This document shows positions 13,243 through 27,373 of a stretch of DNA of 64,000 nucleotides, one piece after another. The notes beneath the pieces are model-generated. The model had not been told where the DNA came from, ran no database searches, and worked only from the letters and a program-made list of their open reading frames with translations. Location: the NCBI GenBank assembly GCA_037576195.1, contig CM075103.1, positions 4,588,001 through 4,652,000 of the forward strand, read 5' to 3'. The position numbers and the translations under genes were made by a program. Position 1 is the first letter of the stretch; every line of letters begins with the position of its first letter. The stretch comes from Phytoseiulus persimilis (Eukaryota > Arthropoda > Arachnida > Mesostigmata > Phytoseiidae).

Positions 13243-16200
13243 CTGGGTGAGCAGAAGTAGAAAAACACACGCGAAAGTTGCGTCAACAGAAGTTTCGCTT
13301 TGGTATCGTTTGCTTGTGATGTTGCTGGTGGATATTTCCTGTTCACCTTTAGAGAGCGTCAATGTTGTCATGTTCATGGGGTCGGGTAGTTTTGTTATTC
13401 CAAAAATTTCTCTCGAGAAAAAAATCGGAAAGATCATATACCTGAGTAGAGTCGGGTTTCGAAAAATAGCTCGCGCCCGAACGACGGTAGAGGTCGCCGT
13501 GGAGCGCGAGTTCGATTTGCTTTCCATACTATCATTTTCGTAATTATCATTATTCTATTTAAACATCTACGTCCTTCTGGAGAGTTTCGATTTTGTTTCT
13601 TGGGTTTGCAATGTTGTCTCCCGTTGGGCCTATCGACCGGCTGGTCGTTGTTTTTTCTTTGATCGAATCCAGTCGTGCGAATATTGACCTCATGAGTACG
13701 GCCATAGGGACTGAGTACTTCAACCGTCAGAGTCGTGTTGTGCATAGGCGCTCGCTTGACCTTCATACACAAACGTCGTCGGTTTCTGTGGAAGGGAGAA
13801 GAGGAATCGATTAGTTTCCCACCACGGGTTTGACTCCCACCTGGCCTGGAATTCGTTCTTATTCTCATCTGAGAATTCCGGAATCCCGCGGTCAATAGCA
13901 ATCCAGCGATCTCTTACTCCATTCTCCTAGCCGCAGCAAGTTCTTTGAGGTCAGCATTGTTGAGGAATGCTGACCCGAGTCGTTCCCCACCTTCTCAGTT
14001 CAGCGGCTCGGGTGGATATGTCGAATAAAAGACGGCCAATTATAATTCTAAGACGTCGTCTCACAGCGCCGACCGCCAACAAGAAGGCCGGATCCCACAG
14101 CGGAAATGATCTCATTAGCTCCGCGTGGTTCTTCTACGAGAGCGTTTCCACTCGTTGAGGCGTTTTTTTGCCGCTCTTCCTTCGTTCTGCGGTTGGCCGC
14201 TAGTCGTTCGCACTCTATTCCCCACTCCCCGGCGGAAGGTGGAGAGCTTCCGAATTCGAACCGAAGGGTCTTCATTTGGCCCGTGCCGTAACATGCCGGG
14301 AAAGGTTTCCGAGGGAGGAGAGCTACAAACCCAGTTCGTTATGATTGACAGCGGCTCGAATCGGTTTCCATTGCATCGCTAGGTTCGTTTGACTCGCCCG
14401 CGATTCCCGCGAGAATTCGGGAAACGGACTCCGACAGGCTCAGACGGATCGGAAGTAGCCTTCAGCCCTGAGGTTCCGTCATCAATCTTTCCCCGCGAAA
14501 TCTTGTTCAGAAGCCCTACTCCGCCTTCCAAACCGTTCCTGCAATTCGTATTCCTCGAGAATACGTATGAGAATCTGATCGATGACTTTACGAATCTAGC
14601 TTTGCGAGCCCACTGAGGATCGCGGAGCGATCGAACAAATTCAGAATCTCGCGCGAGGTCGGCAGGGAACCTCGCGAATTCCGCGGTTGCCTCCTCCACA
14701 AGAGGAAAGAGTCTTTAGCCTCCTTCCTCGAAAGACGTTCTAATGAAGAGTTCCCTCTTTCGGGATACGGGAACCTAACGCTATCCCTGGCTTCAACGAG
14801 ATCCGCAGCTGAGAGGTAATGCAATCCTTCCGTTGAGCGAGCGATCGTTCCAGTCGCGAACCTGCAGGCTCAGAGCTCCGATTCTCCCGACGACGGATCG
14901 GAGACGAATAGTCCGACATGATTAAGAACTAGCTGTAGTGGAGAGCTCTCTTTCTGCTCGGGCGTACGGCTTTCACTCGACCGACGTGTCAGCTGGGCAA
15001 GGTCGCGCGGGCCGCTATGATCGGTGCGGTTGATCTTCTATGACGGGAGAATCGCTTCTCCCGTTCGCTTATATCAGTTAACAATATATAACCATTAGAT
15101 GGGTCACGTCGTTCCATCAGCCCCCGTGTCAGCTATCCAGCAGCTCCGTCCCGCTCCTGACACCAGGGCAGTAGTGATGGCCACGGCTCACAAATCCGTT
15201 AATGTTGTTCTTGAACCGGGTGAGGAGGGGACCCCGCGACGGTCGAGATCGAGCCGGTCTCAACAAATCCGGTGACCTCGGCTCCGGTCATCGCGCATCG
15301 GCCGATTCCGGTGAGCGGAAAAGCTTTTCGCGACACGAACGCCGTTCCCCCGCCATTCTCTCATTCCACGTTGGAGGCAGGTGCTGGCAAGACTCGCAGT
15401 AAAGGCAAGAGAAAACTTTCCGATGTCAGAGGAGGAAGTCCATCGGCAGCTGTCGCTGCGTACAAAGTGAGGAACGATGTTCTGACAACAAGAACTTCTT
15501 GCGAGACTCATACCGAGTCTTTGGCCACGGCAGCGAGCAGAGGGAACCCTGAAGCGTTCGGCTCCTGTGTTGCGAGTCCGTTCACTCTCTCGGACGCTTA
15601 TCGGCTCGCAGAATCTCGGACAAAAGATGTCAGGTCGCCGACAACGATGCGACCGCCCCCGTTGAGCTGCGAGTTGAGATCGCCGAACGTTCTGGATATG
15701 TCCTCTATAGCCACGAATCGAGCGGTACTCGATGAGAAACGGCGACAGCACCGGTATGATGGTTTTCCATCTCTGCTCAGGCGCGACCTCGTTAAGGTTG
15801 AGTCCGCCTAATCGGTGCGTCGAGTGATCGGATCATCCGCTTACTCGGACCAGGAGTCTGATCCCCCGAGTTCGGGACGATTATCTCTGGCGGGAGATAA
15901 TGGATCCGATCGAGGATTTCCGGATCGGCGAATCAAACATCCGTTTCATCGACAGTTGCCACATTGCTTCATCAGATGGTCTCGGCATGGTCCCGGTGGG
16001 GTCCGATTAAACAGACTCCACTGTGCGTCAGTGAACGAAACCGAAGAGTTCGCTTGTCTCGAGTCCAAAAACATCCCCTTACCATATAGCCCTCCTGATT
16101 ACAGTTCTTTGAACGTCTTTTGCTGAACCAATAATTTCGGAAAGGTGTAACGCCGTGCCATCGAGTTCTTTCTTAACAACGAGCTTATTAGGCTTGGATG

Positions 16201-19200
16201 AAGATTCGATCGGGATTATGGGTGGGGCCTCTCACCCATCCTCGATCTATCGAGCGAAACGATTTTCACAATTGAAGCTCAATGCAATCGGAACAGAAAA
16301 TCGTTGCTTCGTCTTCGGGTGACTCACCGTTGCGAGTTGAGGAGCTTTCGTCGCTCAATGATCCGTCGGTCCGCAACATGGTTCCTGGAATTGAAATCAC
16401 AATTCAGCCAAGGTTTTGGATAACTCGCTCCGAGTCACAATGCTACACGGAGACGGGATTCTCCACGGAAAACGGAGTAGAGAAAGTCGAGAGTATGGGG
16501 CGCTCACGCGCGTTATCACGTATGGGATCGGTGGAGTCTCCATTAAGGTGCGCCGCAGGCTCACGAGAACTAGCAGCGTAGGACCACAATTTCTCGGAGA
16601 CCCTGAGAACTAGTCGACGTGACTCGACGACCCTGCATTTTTCCGCGCTCCATCTTTTCCTTTTCGTTGCTCAGACCGTTCTCGAGGCCTCAGTGGGGTT
16701 CCACCGGCGGTCCTCGACCGGGGACCCTGGATGTGATTCTAACTAGTCTGTGGGGATGCTCTGACGGGGCATTCCCGGAATCGTCATGCGACGACATACG
16801 AGGAAAGAACCTCTCGGTGTGAACGCAGCTCTGGCGCCCTCACTCCACAGAAGCTCTAGCAGTGGAATCCGGCAGACGCGACTTGGCCCCGGTGACGCAT
16901 GTGAAGGAATCGTCGTGGGGTCGGGCTCCTCGCCACGTCTGCTGAGTCTTGAGGTACTGGAGCACATATTGGTTTCGTCCTTCTGTACCGCAGCCTAGCA
17001 GTCGGCGCTCTTCCTCGCTGAGCGAATCACATGAAGGGGGGTCGTGACGAGGAAGGGAATGCACGCTTCAACTCCGGGAACAGATGGTGGGAGTCGCTTC
17101 AGCGGGAGCTCCCGAGGGTTCGGAACAGAGCCGGGCATGAGACGTGCGACGAGGAAGAAAGGTATCATCTCTGCATCTTCCAATTCTCGACGAGGGAGAA
17201 CAGGTTCGGGCTCGGCATTCGACAACGATTATCATCGGGAAATGTTTCAATTACCTGGGAGAAGTGCTTGAGGAGCTTTGTGTGCGTGAGCAAACGGGTG
17301 GTTCAAAAGCACGGCTACTGGGTGTGTCACCGGATCGATTTGGGCGGCAGCAACGCACCCCGTCGCGTCGTCGTCGTCACCTCCTCCCCTCAGAGTAACG
17401 GTCGCAAATGAATGTTCGTAACGAACCACCGTTGGGCAGCATTCGACTCACGGATGGCTGCTCTACATGTAATGATATATCGCCTACATCGATGTTCATT
17501 CCGGTCGGGATGTCAACCCCTTCCCCGGGGCCCTCTGTTTGCACAGCCGTTCCACCCGCTCGGAGTGCGATGGCTCTCTCCGATAACGCTTCCCGAGCCC
17601 TCAACTCCGCATCAATACCCTCGTACCTGCCAATGTTCACAATATCGTCACAACCGTTGGAATCTCCAACGGTTTTCCACATTTGAACATTCGCGCGCAG
17701 CTGGGATCAGGCGCCGGGTTCAGACACGATACTGCGACCGTCGTGACCTTCGTTGGGAAAAACACATGCGTCGACACCTCTCGCCGGCCTTGACGACGGA
17801 ATTCCGATTCTACCAGTCGATATTTATCGGAAGCGAGAAACCGTTCGAGCGGCCCATGCCGCCGATCCCCCGAGCCCCGAACATACGGCACATGATCCAA
17901 AAGCTGGGAGAGTAGCTGGATTTTTGGGTACCTCCACCGGAGCCTCATCGACAGAGGAAAGAGCTTCAACTGTTTCGTCGCTCGCCTATTTCTGCTGTCC
18001 TCGAAAGGCTCAACTCGTTTGAGATCGATACGACTGGGGCAAGCGAGCGTTGCTGCGCATCTCGGCGGTGCGCTGTGCTTCGCGAGAGTCCCCTCATCCT
18101 GGGCTTCTACTTCGCGTCAACAAACAAGAAGAGGACGCTCAGGAATTACTCGACAGCGTCGACAAACAGCGATCGGCGCGCCTGCAACTCGCCGAAGCCT
18201 CTTGATTTATAGAGGTGGCCCGTGGCTTGAGCTTGTCACTCACTCGGTCCCTATCGAGCCAAAGCGATACGGCGGAGACCGATGCGGTGGCCCTGCGGAT
18301 CGAAAGAGCTGCTTGGCGAGCGCGTTGGCATCAAGGTTGTTCTCTGGAAGCCGTTGGCTCGGGCTGATCGTTTCCCCGACGAAAGCTGACGGTAGGCCAG
18401 GGTCGGACCTTTAACGATCGTCCCGTGAGCTATTTCGCTGGAATCTTCTGCTCTGCCTGGAGTTGGGAATACGGTGCAAAAAATGCGAGGCATATCCGGG
18501 CGAGCTCTGCGCAGTTCTCGAATCGGAGGGTTCGCGACTCGCCCCTGGTTCCCGCGCCCTCTCGTCCGGAGGCAAGGACGTCGCACGTCGGACACGATTT
18601 CAACACGAAGTCGGCCTGACTGGACGGCTGGCTGGCTGGCTTGTGAGAGCTCGTACCGATTCGATGAAGCTCACGTTGCGGGGTGGAGTCATGAGCAGCA
18701 CTAGATGCTCCACTGGTTCACGAGTCAGCGGATCTCGTCGTGGCCGTTGTCGACCCTACCGATGTCGGTCAGCTCCGAGATTCACGCTTGTTGGACCTCA
18801 TTTACTTTGATGGTCGACCTCCCTCCCTCCGATCAGGGCGCTATTTTCGTCCTCGGCGCGCGGGCAACGGAAGCGATCCGTTGGAGATTCTCGCATTCAG
18901 AATTGAGTCTTTTGGAGAGCCAGTCGGGAGGCATCCAGGCAGCTGGTGGATGCGCTCAACCGACACAGAGGCGGACCGACGATTCCCAGACATCGTCATT
19001 GTTTTTGATTTTTCGCCCCGTCAGCGTCTCCTTCCTTATGATGCAGCAGACGGAAAGAGAGGACGTTGAAGGACGAGAGAGAAAACTGAGCGGGCGGGCG
19101 GGCCGGATATGGCATTAGGGAATCGAGAGCGCATCGACAAAAGGGAGAACAGAAAGAGTGGAGAAGAAACGAGTCACACTCACTGCGTCTTCTGCCTCGC

Positions 19201-20552
19201 GAGCCGACATTCTGTTCTTGCCTCGACTCGTTCCAAATTCCCTCAAAAACTCTTCCTTATTTTCTTCCGTTGCGCCGCTACGGAGTTTCGGTATGTGTTG
19301 ATGTCGGCGACGGAGGAGAATACTTCCCACGTGCGATACACTCTGCCGTCGAATTTCCATGGTTCCCGGGTCCAATTCAAATCGGTTGCGTAGGCAGAGG
19401 GTGAATACGTGGAGAAAAGGAGGAAGCGCGCGACGGAAAAACGAAAGCAGTCTTTTGGAAGGACAGATTGAGTTCTTCGAACGAGAAGCGCTTGAAGATC
19501 CAGATCCACGAGCGACTTTTAGACCTTCACGGAGGCATTCGGAAGATGGGCTGGACAACATTAGGGCGATCGACTTGGGTATCAGTCGAAGCGTATGCCA
19601 CAACAACCGTTTCGTTCCTACCCTTCAATCTGCCCTTTTTTCGATTTTCTCTCGAGAAAACGCATCAGATCGGCGCCTTCTCGGATAACGAGCTCATCAC
19701 ATAACGAACTCCGAAGATAGCGATATCATCTGATGCGTTTTTCGAGAAATAATCGGGAAGGAGAAGGTTCGTCATCTGCGGGATCATCGGAGGTTAATAA
19801 AGACGTCAATGCTGCTTAGAAGAGAAGATACAGCAATTTTCGATGCGGATATTATCGTATTTCGCGTCTGAAAGAGGTCCAACTGAGAGACCTCTGATGA
19901 GAAATACTTCCAGTGTAGATTATTCGTCCCGACTGAAACCGTTTCTGTGGCGGAGGCCTGAGAAACGACGATTCATCACCGCAGAGCGACGCGCAGTCCC
20001 CTGAGAGTCCCTTTGCTGCGATGGGATCCTCGTACTCCAAATGCGGCCTTGTTGCAATATTCCGTAAGAGGCTCGGTTCGTTCATTTCTGCTGTGGTTTC
20101 TTTCGGGCGATGAGCTCTGAAACATCCATCCTGGTCTCAGCGACTCCACTGGGCGAGAACCAACGGAACAAGCGGACGAAAAAAATGACAGGACGCCTTT
20201 CGCGGTCTCTATTCCTCGGGAACCTCTTCAGTACCAGCAATAATCCAGACAGCGGGCGTGATTTCCTTTCAAGTTCGGATGCTTCTGCAATAAGTTGGTC
20301 CTCCGGGAGACATTGTCACTTCATTCGACTGGCTCAGACCAATGGCGGCAAGAACGGCAGAGCGAACAAAAACAGGAACACAGGAAAGATCGCCGACCCC
20401 GTTGGGTCGATGTCTACGTGTGCGTCTCTCGGCCGGAGCAGAGGTATGTTCTCCCTGCTCGGCGTCTGCAACCGACCAATAGCGTCTGCTCTACCAGCAA
20501 CGTAACTCGTGAGAAGGCCGCTGTAGCACCACTTCCTGTGTGAGCCTGCAGC

Positions 20553-20580
20553 CGAACCAACCGACCGAACAACCAACCGA
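20553..20580. repeat. ccga/aacc tetranucleotide run, left partner of an inverted pair
   Basis: The run ccaaccgaccgaacaacc is built on ccga/aacc units. Its complement-like run cggtcggtcggtcggttg lies at 20961-20978, about 400 bp away, so the pair forms an imperfect inverted repeat. Confidence 0.6.
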
Positions 20581-20960
20581 GTCGCCGGGCAGCCAAAGCG
20601 TCCCTCCCCTTAGAATGATAAGAACAAGATTAATCGACGAAAGGTCCGGTCGCGAACTATCAGCAAAAATGGGACCGTGCCGAGTGAGCGGCAGCCAGGA
20701 GAGCCGAGGAAGAAGTCAGCGACGCACGTTGAGAGTAGCATCGCCCCCAACGAATCCAGCGGCCGGCCGGCCGACCCAACATTGGATCCGTGCCGAGCTT
20801 TCGAATGCCAACAACAGCCCGGAGGGAGCCGCCCAGCAGAAGCAAATATTTGTGAATTGCTCCCGTCGTCGTCATCGTTGCGTCGGTCAACGACGTTTGG
20901 CGACCGAACGCGCGACCGTGGAGAAAGCCTCCGGCGGCGAAATGTCGATTGACGAACGCT

Positions 20961-20978
20961 CGGTCGGTCGGTCGGTTG
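20961..20978. repeat. (cggt)n run, right partner of an inverted pair
   Basis: Four cggt units end in tgag. The run is complementary to the ccga/aacc run at 20553-20580. GC-rich DNA, including ggccggccggccg at 20761-20775, lies between the two. Confidence 0.6.
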
Positions 20979-22425
20979 AGTAAACCTACCCGCAGGATGG
21001 GACGCTCCGTCCGCGAATTCCAAAGATGGCATCGGCGGCTGCCCGGTCTCGACTCATTGGAATTCGGATGGAATCGGTTCAGTCTATCCCCTGTATCGGA
21101 ATGAACTAGCGCGGTGCGCTCCGACGCGGGAAAATGAATGTTTGGAAGAGGCTTGGCCCGAGCTTTGGGGGCAGTCGGCCATACGTGAAAAATGGCCGCT
21201 CCAAAAGTCGTTGATGGAAATCGTTCGCTGACGCCAGCCGGGGCGGCCGCCGAGGGCATCACCATCGCTTATAGATTTCACTCGTGGCGGCCAGGCGGGC
21301 CAGCCTTTAGTCCGATGCCACCATGCTTATTTTCTCTCTGTCCGACAACTCTCGCCCACGGTGACAAGCGACAGCAGTCGGAAAAACAGGCGACTCCGCA
21401 GGGATAATGAGCCGTGTTCGAAAACTCTGCCGGTACATGACTCGAGTGGAATCTCCCCGTTGGACCTCCGGCCGTAGACAGCGGAGCGGAAACATCACAT
21501 CGCGGGCTTTTCGTGGTTCTCTTTCGCCATTCCGCGGGAGTCCCGGACTTTCGCTGTCGTTTCCCGGCGGTGCACGCAGCCCTGAAAAACGCTTCCGAGA
21601 CATCCTACCCCGAACTGCCGCGCGAGGTCCCAGGAGTTTCCTGAACGAGTCCGGATCGTGATATCCTCTAAACCTATGAAGTCGTCTGTATGCAAGGTAT
21701 GCTCAAGATATGCACGTAGCATCAGCCGCCCCCTTCCCCCACGTTCCGCCAGCCGCCTCATAGGATTTTATTAAATGTCGCTATTGGGTCCCGCCATGAC
21801 GTGACATTCTTCTCCAGGATCCAATAAGTCTCTTCCTCAGAGTCAGATTCCCAGAAGCCCTGTCTGTCCGCCGAGAGCTCCGGTCACAGGATGATTCTCT
21901 CAGAGTCCCATGTGGAGAATAACAAAATCTACAGCAGCTGAGCTCCTTGCCCTGTCTGACACTGGATCTAGGCAGGCCTTGATCTCCGTGCTGAATTCGC
22001 CGTGCGCGGAACCGCGAAAATCGGCGCAACGAGCCGAGAAATATGTCATCTCGCTCTATTATTGTACTTCACAATGCACCTCCCTCACGGCACCGATCAG
22101 ACGCAGTCGTGCGCCGACACTCGGCGCTGCTCTCCTGCGCACGACACAGCATTTCATGACGTGTACAATAACGAAAATTCACAGATTCGAGGAGTCGACG
22201 TCGATTGCGCTCATGGAGGCTCACACAATGGCCCATACAAACAGATGAATAGCTAGTTTGTCACCAGTCTCGGCGAGCCGACGGGTTTCCCGCGGAATCC
22301 CTGCGGGGGCGAACGTTGCCTAGAGTGTCCGCAACGATGTTCATTGTCGTCTCGGGTTGTTGTAAGAACAACGATCGGTTCGCCGACTTTCAGACGGCGT
22401 GTTCGGCGGCCGGTCGGGCCCAAGG

Positions 22426-22458
22426 GAGCGGGCGGGCGGGCGGACGGACGGACTGAGG
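22426..22458. repeat. (gggc)n(ggac)n tetranucleotide run
   Basis: The run reads as gggc units followed by ggac units. It lies in a CpG-rich patch that continues to another ggcc run at 22730-22743. Confidence 0.65.
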
Positions 22459-25400
22459 GATCTCACAGAGTCAACTCGAGAACTTGGGCAACGGAGAAAC
22501 GCTCGAAGAGGGCGAAGGCTTGTATGAGGTCACTCAAGCGAGCCCTCTGACCGGCTAACTCGTCTTTTTTTTGCCCGGATCTCTCATTCAAATGCAGATC
22601 GAGCGGCGTGATTCTGCACACTCCCACCGTCAGACAGAGGAACGCACTCTGCCCCAGAAGAGAATAATTCTTCTCGCGCACATTTCCAACACCACCGGTG
22701 GCAGCAGTTAAGCAATGGCGGGCGCTCAGCCGGCCGGCCGGCCGCAACTCGAGCGCTCGGGTAGCTTCGGGGAGAAGTGTCAAAAAGACGGATGTGTCCC
22801 CGATCCGTGTGACATTTCTCTTCTGAAACTCCCCAGTCGACCGATGACGTCGCGGCGACGCGAGTTCGAGTACACGGTGGCATCGGACTTGGCGTAGCAT
22901 TGTGCGCGTTCCTCTTGTCTTGAAATCGGCAAACGACGATGTGTTCTGGCGGGAGAACGAGGGGAGAGGGAAATATTTTCTCCCTCTCTCCCTGCTGATT
23001 TGGGTTCATGTGCTCGAGTCAGTGAGTCTGGGACCTGGCGCGTATGCCACGAGTATCTTCACGTTAATATGAGGGCTGAGCTGCCTTCCGGCGCGTTTCA
23101 AACAGGCAAACTTGCCTCTTAGAGTTCACTTATGGTGGTCCGGGTGGCTGTCCACCATTGCAGCCCCCGGCGCCGCTGCCAGACTCACGTCATCTGCAGA
23201 TCTTCCGAAGGGACCTCGGGGACCCGAGCAGAGGGTATTCGGGGACTGCATTTCACTGTTGGCTGGTCGCTCGGCTGGTCCACAGAACAGACGGTGTCCC
23301 TTCTTCCTCGAAGGTCTGTGCGATCCGGCCAGATACCAGTCGGATACCTACTGCCGGGCCCTTCAGCAGATTGTTACATGCGGACATCGATACTTTCAGA
23401 GGAGAAGCAATGAGTAAGACTCGTGTCGACACCGAACTGCCGAATGCGACAGCGACGAACAATTGGACCACCCGACAGAGCTCTCACACGACCCTCGCTT
23501 TTCTGCGTCGAATCTCGTTAATATTTTGCTCACGTCACTCAACAGATCTCGGTTCTTCGCTCCCAACGCGCGGCACTACAACATGCTGCGCGATCAGACC
23601 GGGCCTCGAGAGCCGTCGTGGAGCTGTCTGTGCAACCGAACGGCCCAGCGTTCGTATCGACCCCTCAGGATCAGCCGTGTTTCGACGAAAATCCAACGAA
23701 GTGCAAACCAGAGCAGAAGAAAGAACAACCAGATTGCAGGTGGCGGATGTCCCTCGCTTCCTGGACGTGATGAGTTTTTCTTCCATCTCAAGGCTCATCC
23801 GCTGAGAACGGCGTTGCGATCATTTGCGATGGCTATATCATCCGCATACACGATTCCTGCCAGGGAGCGAATCAGAGTCAGCAACGATATCCCCCACCTG
23901 TTCTCTCTGCGATGGATCTGACCAGATGATCTCGAGTTTCAACCCGGTGTGCAGCCGTGGAGGCTCGGGGCGAAGACTCGATGTTTCGGAGTCCTTCGAG
24001 GGCACTACATTGGTGGGGATGTTTCAGCTCCCCTGCGTCAGCCGAAATCCTGTTAAGGAGTCTCTCATCGTTTCCGGGAGGTGGTCCCGAGCTCCGGCCA
24101 GGCCGTGGAACGGACCGCGTCCCGATCAGTGGAAGCAGCGGAGCTCTGATAGTTGCACCAGCCCCTGCGGATCTCTCCCGGACGGAAGCTCGCCGAGAGC
24201 GGAGAGGCCGCCGCGATCACAGATTTCCTCATCCAAGAATTCAGGACACGCTGCCTGGGAATCACTCCTGGTTTTGGATCCTGAGTCCAGTGTACTTCAG
24301 TGGTACCAGCTCGCCTCGCCTCGAGCCCATGTGCAGCATTCCGAACGAGCATCTCAGAAGGACCTTCCCGAACCGCCTCCCATACTGCTCTGCCCACCTG
24401 TAAGGAAAGGCCAGGGCGGGTGCGGTCTCTCCTGACTCAATCGTCGGATCGAATTCGTCGGTGAGGCTGAAAGCCTTCTCAATCACCCTCTCCAGGCTTC
24501 TGAGCTTTCCCATTTCACTATCGATGATCTTGACTTCGAAGAGAGGGCGAGGGTCGTCAACAAAAAACAGTTGTTGGCATCCTGAGCGCTCATGTAGTTG
24601 ATGGTAACGAAAGGGACCGCTATCGCTACCGCGGGCACAGGCCATCCGCTCTATGTATCCGTTTCGCGTCTCGCAACCTCCCGAGAAGATAACCGACAGC
24701 GGGAGTCGGATCCGCGCCGTTAAGAACTTCCTGCGGCTGCGACGCAACGATCTCAGCCGATCTGGCTGCCCGAACATCGCGGCTTCCTCGCCGATTCTCC
24801 TCTGGGAAAAGGTTCAACTTTCGCTGAGAAACAAAACAACAGACTGGAAAGCATTGGCAGCTCTAAACCTCGTCCGACAGCAGCCTTCCCGGGTTGACTG
24901 AATGTTGGGTATGATGTTGGATGGAGCGTATTGTTCGCGTCACGAATAAAAGTTTTCGATCCGAACGGCTCCGACGACCCAACGGGAACAACATGAGCGG
25001 CATCACCGGCGGTAAGGGCTTTGCGTACGGTGCCTTCCACAGTAGAAGGAACACGTGAACGAACACGAGACGATCCGCAGAGAGCAACGGAACAGCTTGA
25101 TCTATTGAATGGTGATTCCCTCCGCTTTGCGCGGCGGGAGACGTACCTTCGGAGACCTTATGCAGGCTCCTCCGTTTGGTGGGCTGGGCCGCTTCTCCAT
25201 TTCGCTCATTGTTTTCCCCGTCGATCTTGTTCGAAGAATTGATGCGAACGGAACCAACGCGGCTCGGGGCTCCGAACAGACAACAGGCAGGATTCGGTCG
25301 AGCACCGCCGAAACTCGCTGACAGCGCAACCTCAGAGGATTTGTCCAGAGGAACGGAGCGCGGAGCTTAAAGCCTGTTGCATGGTAAGCGAGGCTTGCTT

Positions 25401-27337
25401 TCGTTCCTGTTTGACAATGTCTGTATCATTAGGAATTTCAAACAAGCGGCAAGTTCGGGCTGTGCAGAATGAATAACAGCGGAAAAGTCGCTGTTCGGTT
25501 CAACGAGAACGTCCCCTCCGATTCGTTCCTTGGCTTCGAGTCCTCCGGCGTTGATATATCTCCTGGATTCTTGAATTCCGAAGCATAAGGAGGCCTCCAC
25601 CAAACCCTCGGCGCGTGTGAGGGGATCTCCCGTCAGGGGCGGCAACGATTCAGGACTGAGCTGACTTCGAAGGCCGACCCGGCTGCATGATTCACCTTCA
25701 TCGAGCGTTGTGACGTTCCTAGGTCGGCCGAGCAGCAATGGTTCGATGACCATGCAATGTCGGAAGTTCCTACGAGACGAGTTTGCTGCTCGAGACCGCG
25801 CACTCGAAGTTCGTATTCGGGAAGCACAGAAAGTGGCTCCTTCCTCTCGCGGAGGAACGGCCACCAAACGCCTGGGGCTCACTTGATTGCCTCGGGAGCG
25901 GAAGAGACTGGGATTCGGGGCCGAGTTTGAATTCTAACACGCTCGGTTCCTCTTCGGTCTGTTCGCGTTACCATATGTACATTGTCGATTAAGTCCACGA
26001 TGTACACAGCCGCTGAGATGAGCTCCTTCGATCGAGCAGCGAACACTTGCTCTCTGGATTTGACACTTGATTCGACCGCAGTTCGGGAGGGACCGAAACC
26101 AGAACCCCTTTTCCTGGACCAGAGCAGCGTCCCAGCCGACGTGTGGACCAAACTCGAGCTTAGTCAAGATTATTTGCCCTTCGAATAACCCTGAACTTGG
26201 AAATCGACCGACGCTCCTGCTTCAGTTCCTTGGTCATGTGAGCGGAACGGTCGGGCAAAAGGCGAACTTCCTGGATGGAACCATTAATGAGACAAAAAGC
26301 AAGCGGCCCCTCCCCCCGATTTACTCCTTCCCAAGATCGGTGGTTTGAGTTTTTCCGGTGAGACACCGACCTGCGTCCGTACTTTTCCGCACCATGTCGA
26401 GCTACGTGCATTCTTCACGACGCGCGCATGCCCGGCAGCCCGACCCCCAGCATTCAGAGAACTTCATGTAAGGTTTTCTGAGATTTCTCTCCAATACGGC
26501 AAGACGGAACCAGTCGCGCCAGGTTGTGTCGAGCGATCGTGTACTGGTTAGGAGTTGCAAAACATGGAGCGGATTTGATCGGAAAGGGCAGTTTCGGGAG
26601 CAGTCCATTCCACTCTCTCTTGATGTTCCTCGAGACCAGGACAAAGCGTTCGATAGATCCTTTAGGTGTTTGCACTGCCTTGCGGCGAGCCGCCACCTGA
26701 TTCATGTGGGCTTTCGACTCCCACACTTCGGCACTTTTCGACTTTTCCATCGTTCATCCGATCGGACAAATGCCAATGGCTGTGGTATCACCTCAGGCTC
26801 AGTGTCAACTGCAGGGCGGAATTTTTGCTGAATGCTTGCTGTTGTTGCTGGACGGCAGCAGTTCTAAACATAGCGTTTCGCGCAGGACGTTAGTTTTCGG
26901 TCCACAGCTTCACCTGGGGTCGAGCCGTAGCCACAGTGCAACCAGCCGTCCCTGAACCTATATATATCACGCGCAGCCAGCTTGCCTCATTAGCGTATGA
27001 GCAGCGTGTCGCGAATACAAAAACAAATGCAGTCTCAAAGCTCAATCCAAGCGTCTCCGCGCAACTCGAGACGAGCGGTATCTGAATTTGAATAGACGTT
27101 AATCACTGTTTTCATGGCTCGGGACTTCGTATAGAGCGGATCCTGCGACGCATTCACAGAATTCAACAGATGCTTCGTTCGCTACGCACACAAAGAGGGC
27201 GTGCCCGCTGCTCGGGCTGAGCTACCCGGCTCGGAGTGATTGCGTTGTGGAGAAGCGCGCGGGAACGAATGGATGGAAAAGGGTCAGGGTGGAAGGTTCA
27301 GGCGACCAAGAACTCACAATGTCCAAGCACGGCCCTC

Positions 27338-27373
27338 GTGGGAGCCCCTTGTGGGAGCCCCTTGTGGGAGCTC
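27338..27373. repeat. 13-bp tandem repeat, 2.8 copies
   Basis: The unit gtgggagcccctt is repeated twice perfectly, with a partial third copy (gtgggagctc). The duplication looks recent because the copies have not diverged. Confidence 0.8.

Noticed and set aside
15260..15811. Possible retrotransposon endonuclease fragment on the minus strand (a GDL-type motif near 15640)
   Set aside because: Only one short motif-like match, with stops on both sides and no reverse transcriptase or repeat structure nearby.
23158..23805. 215-codon plus-strand frame
   Set aside because: It starts at TTG, with two overlapping frames in other phases of similar quality. No family.
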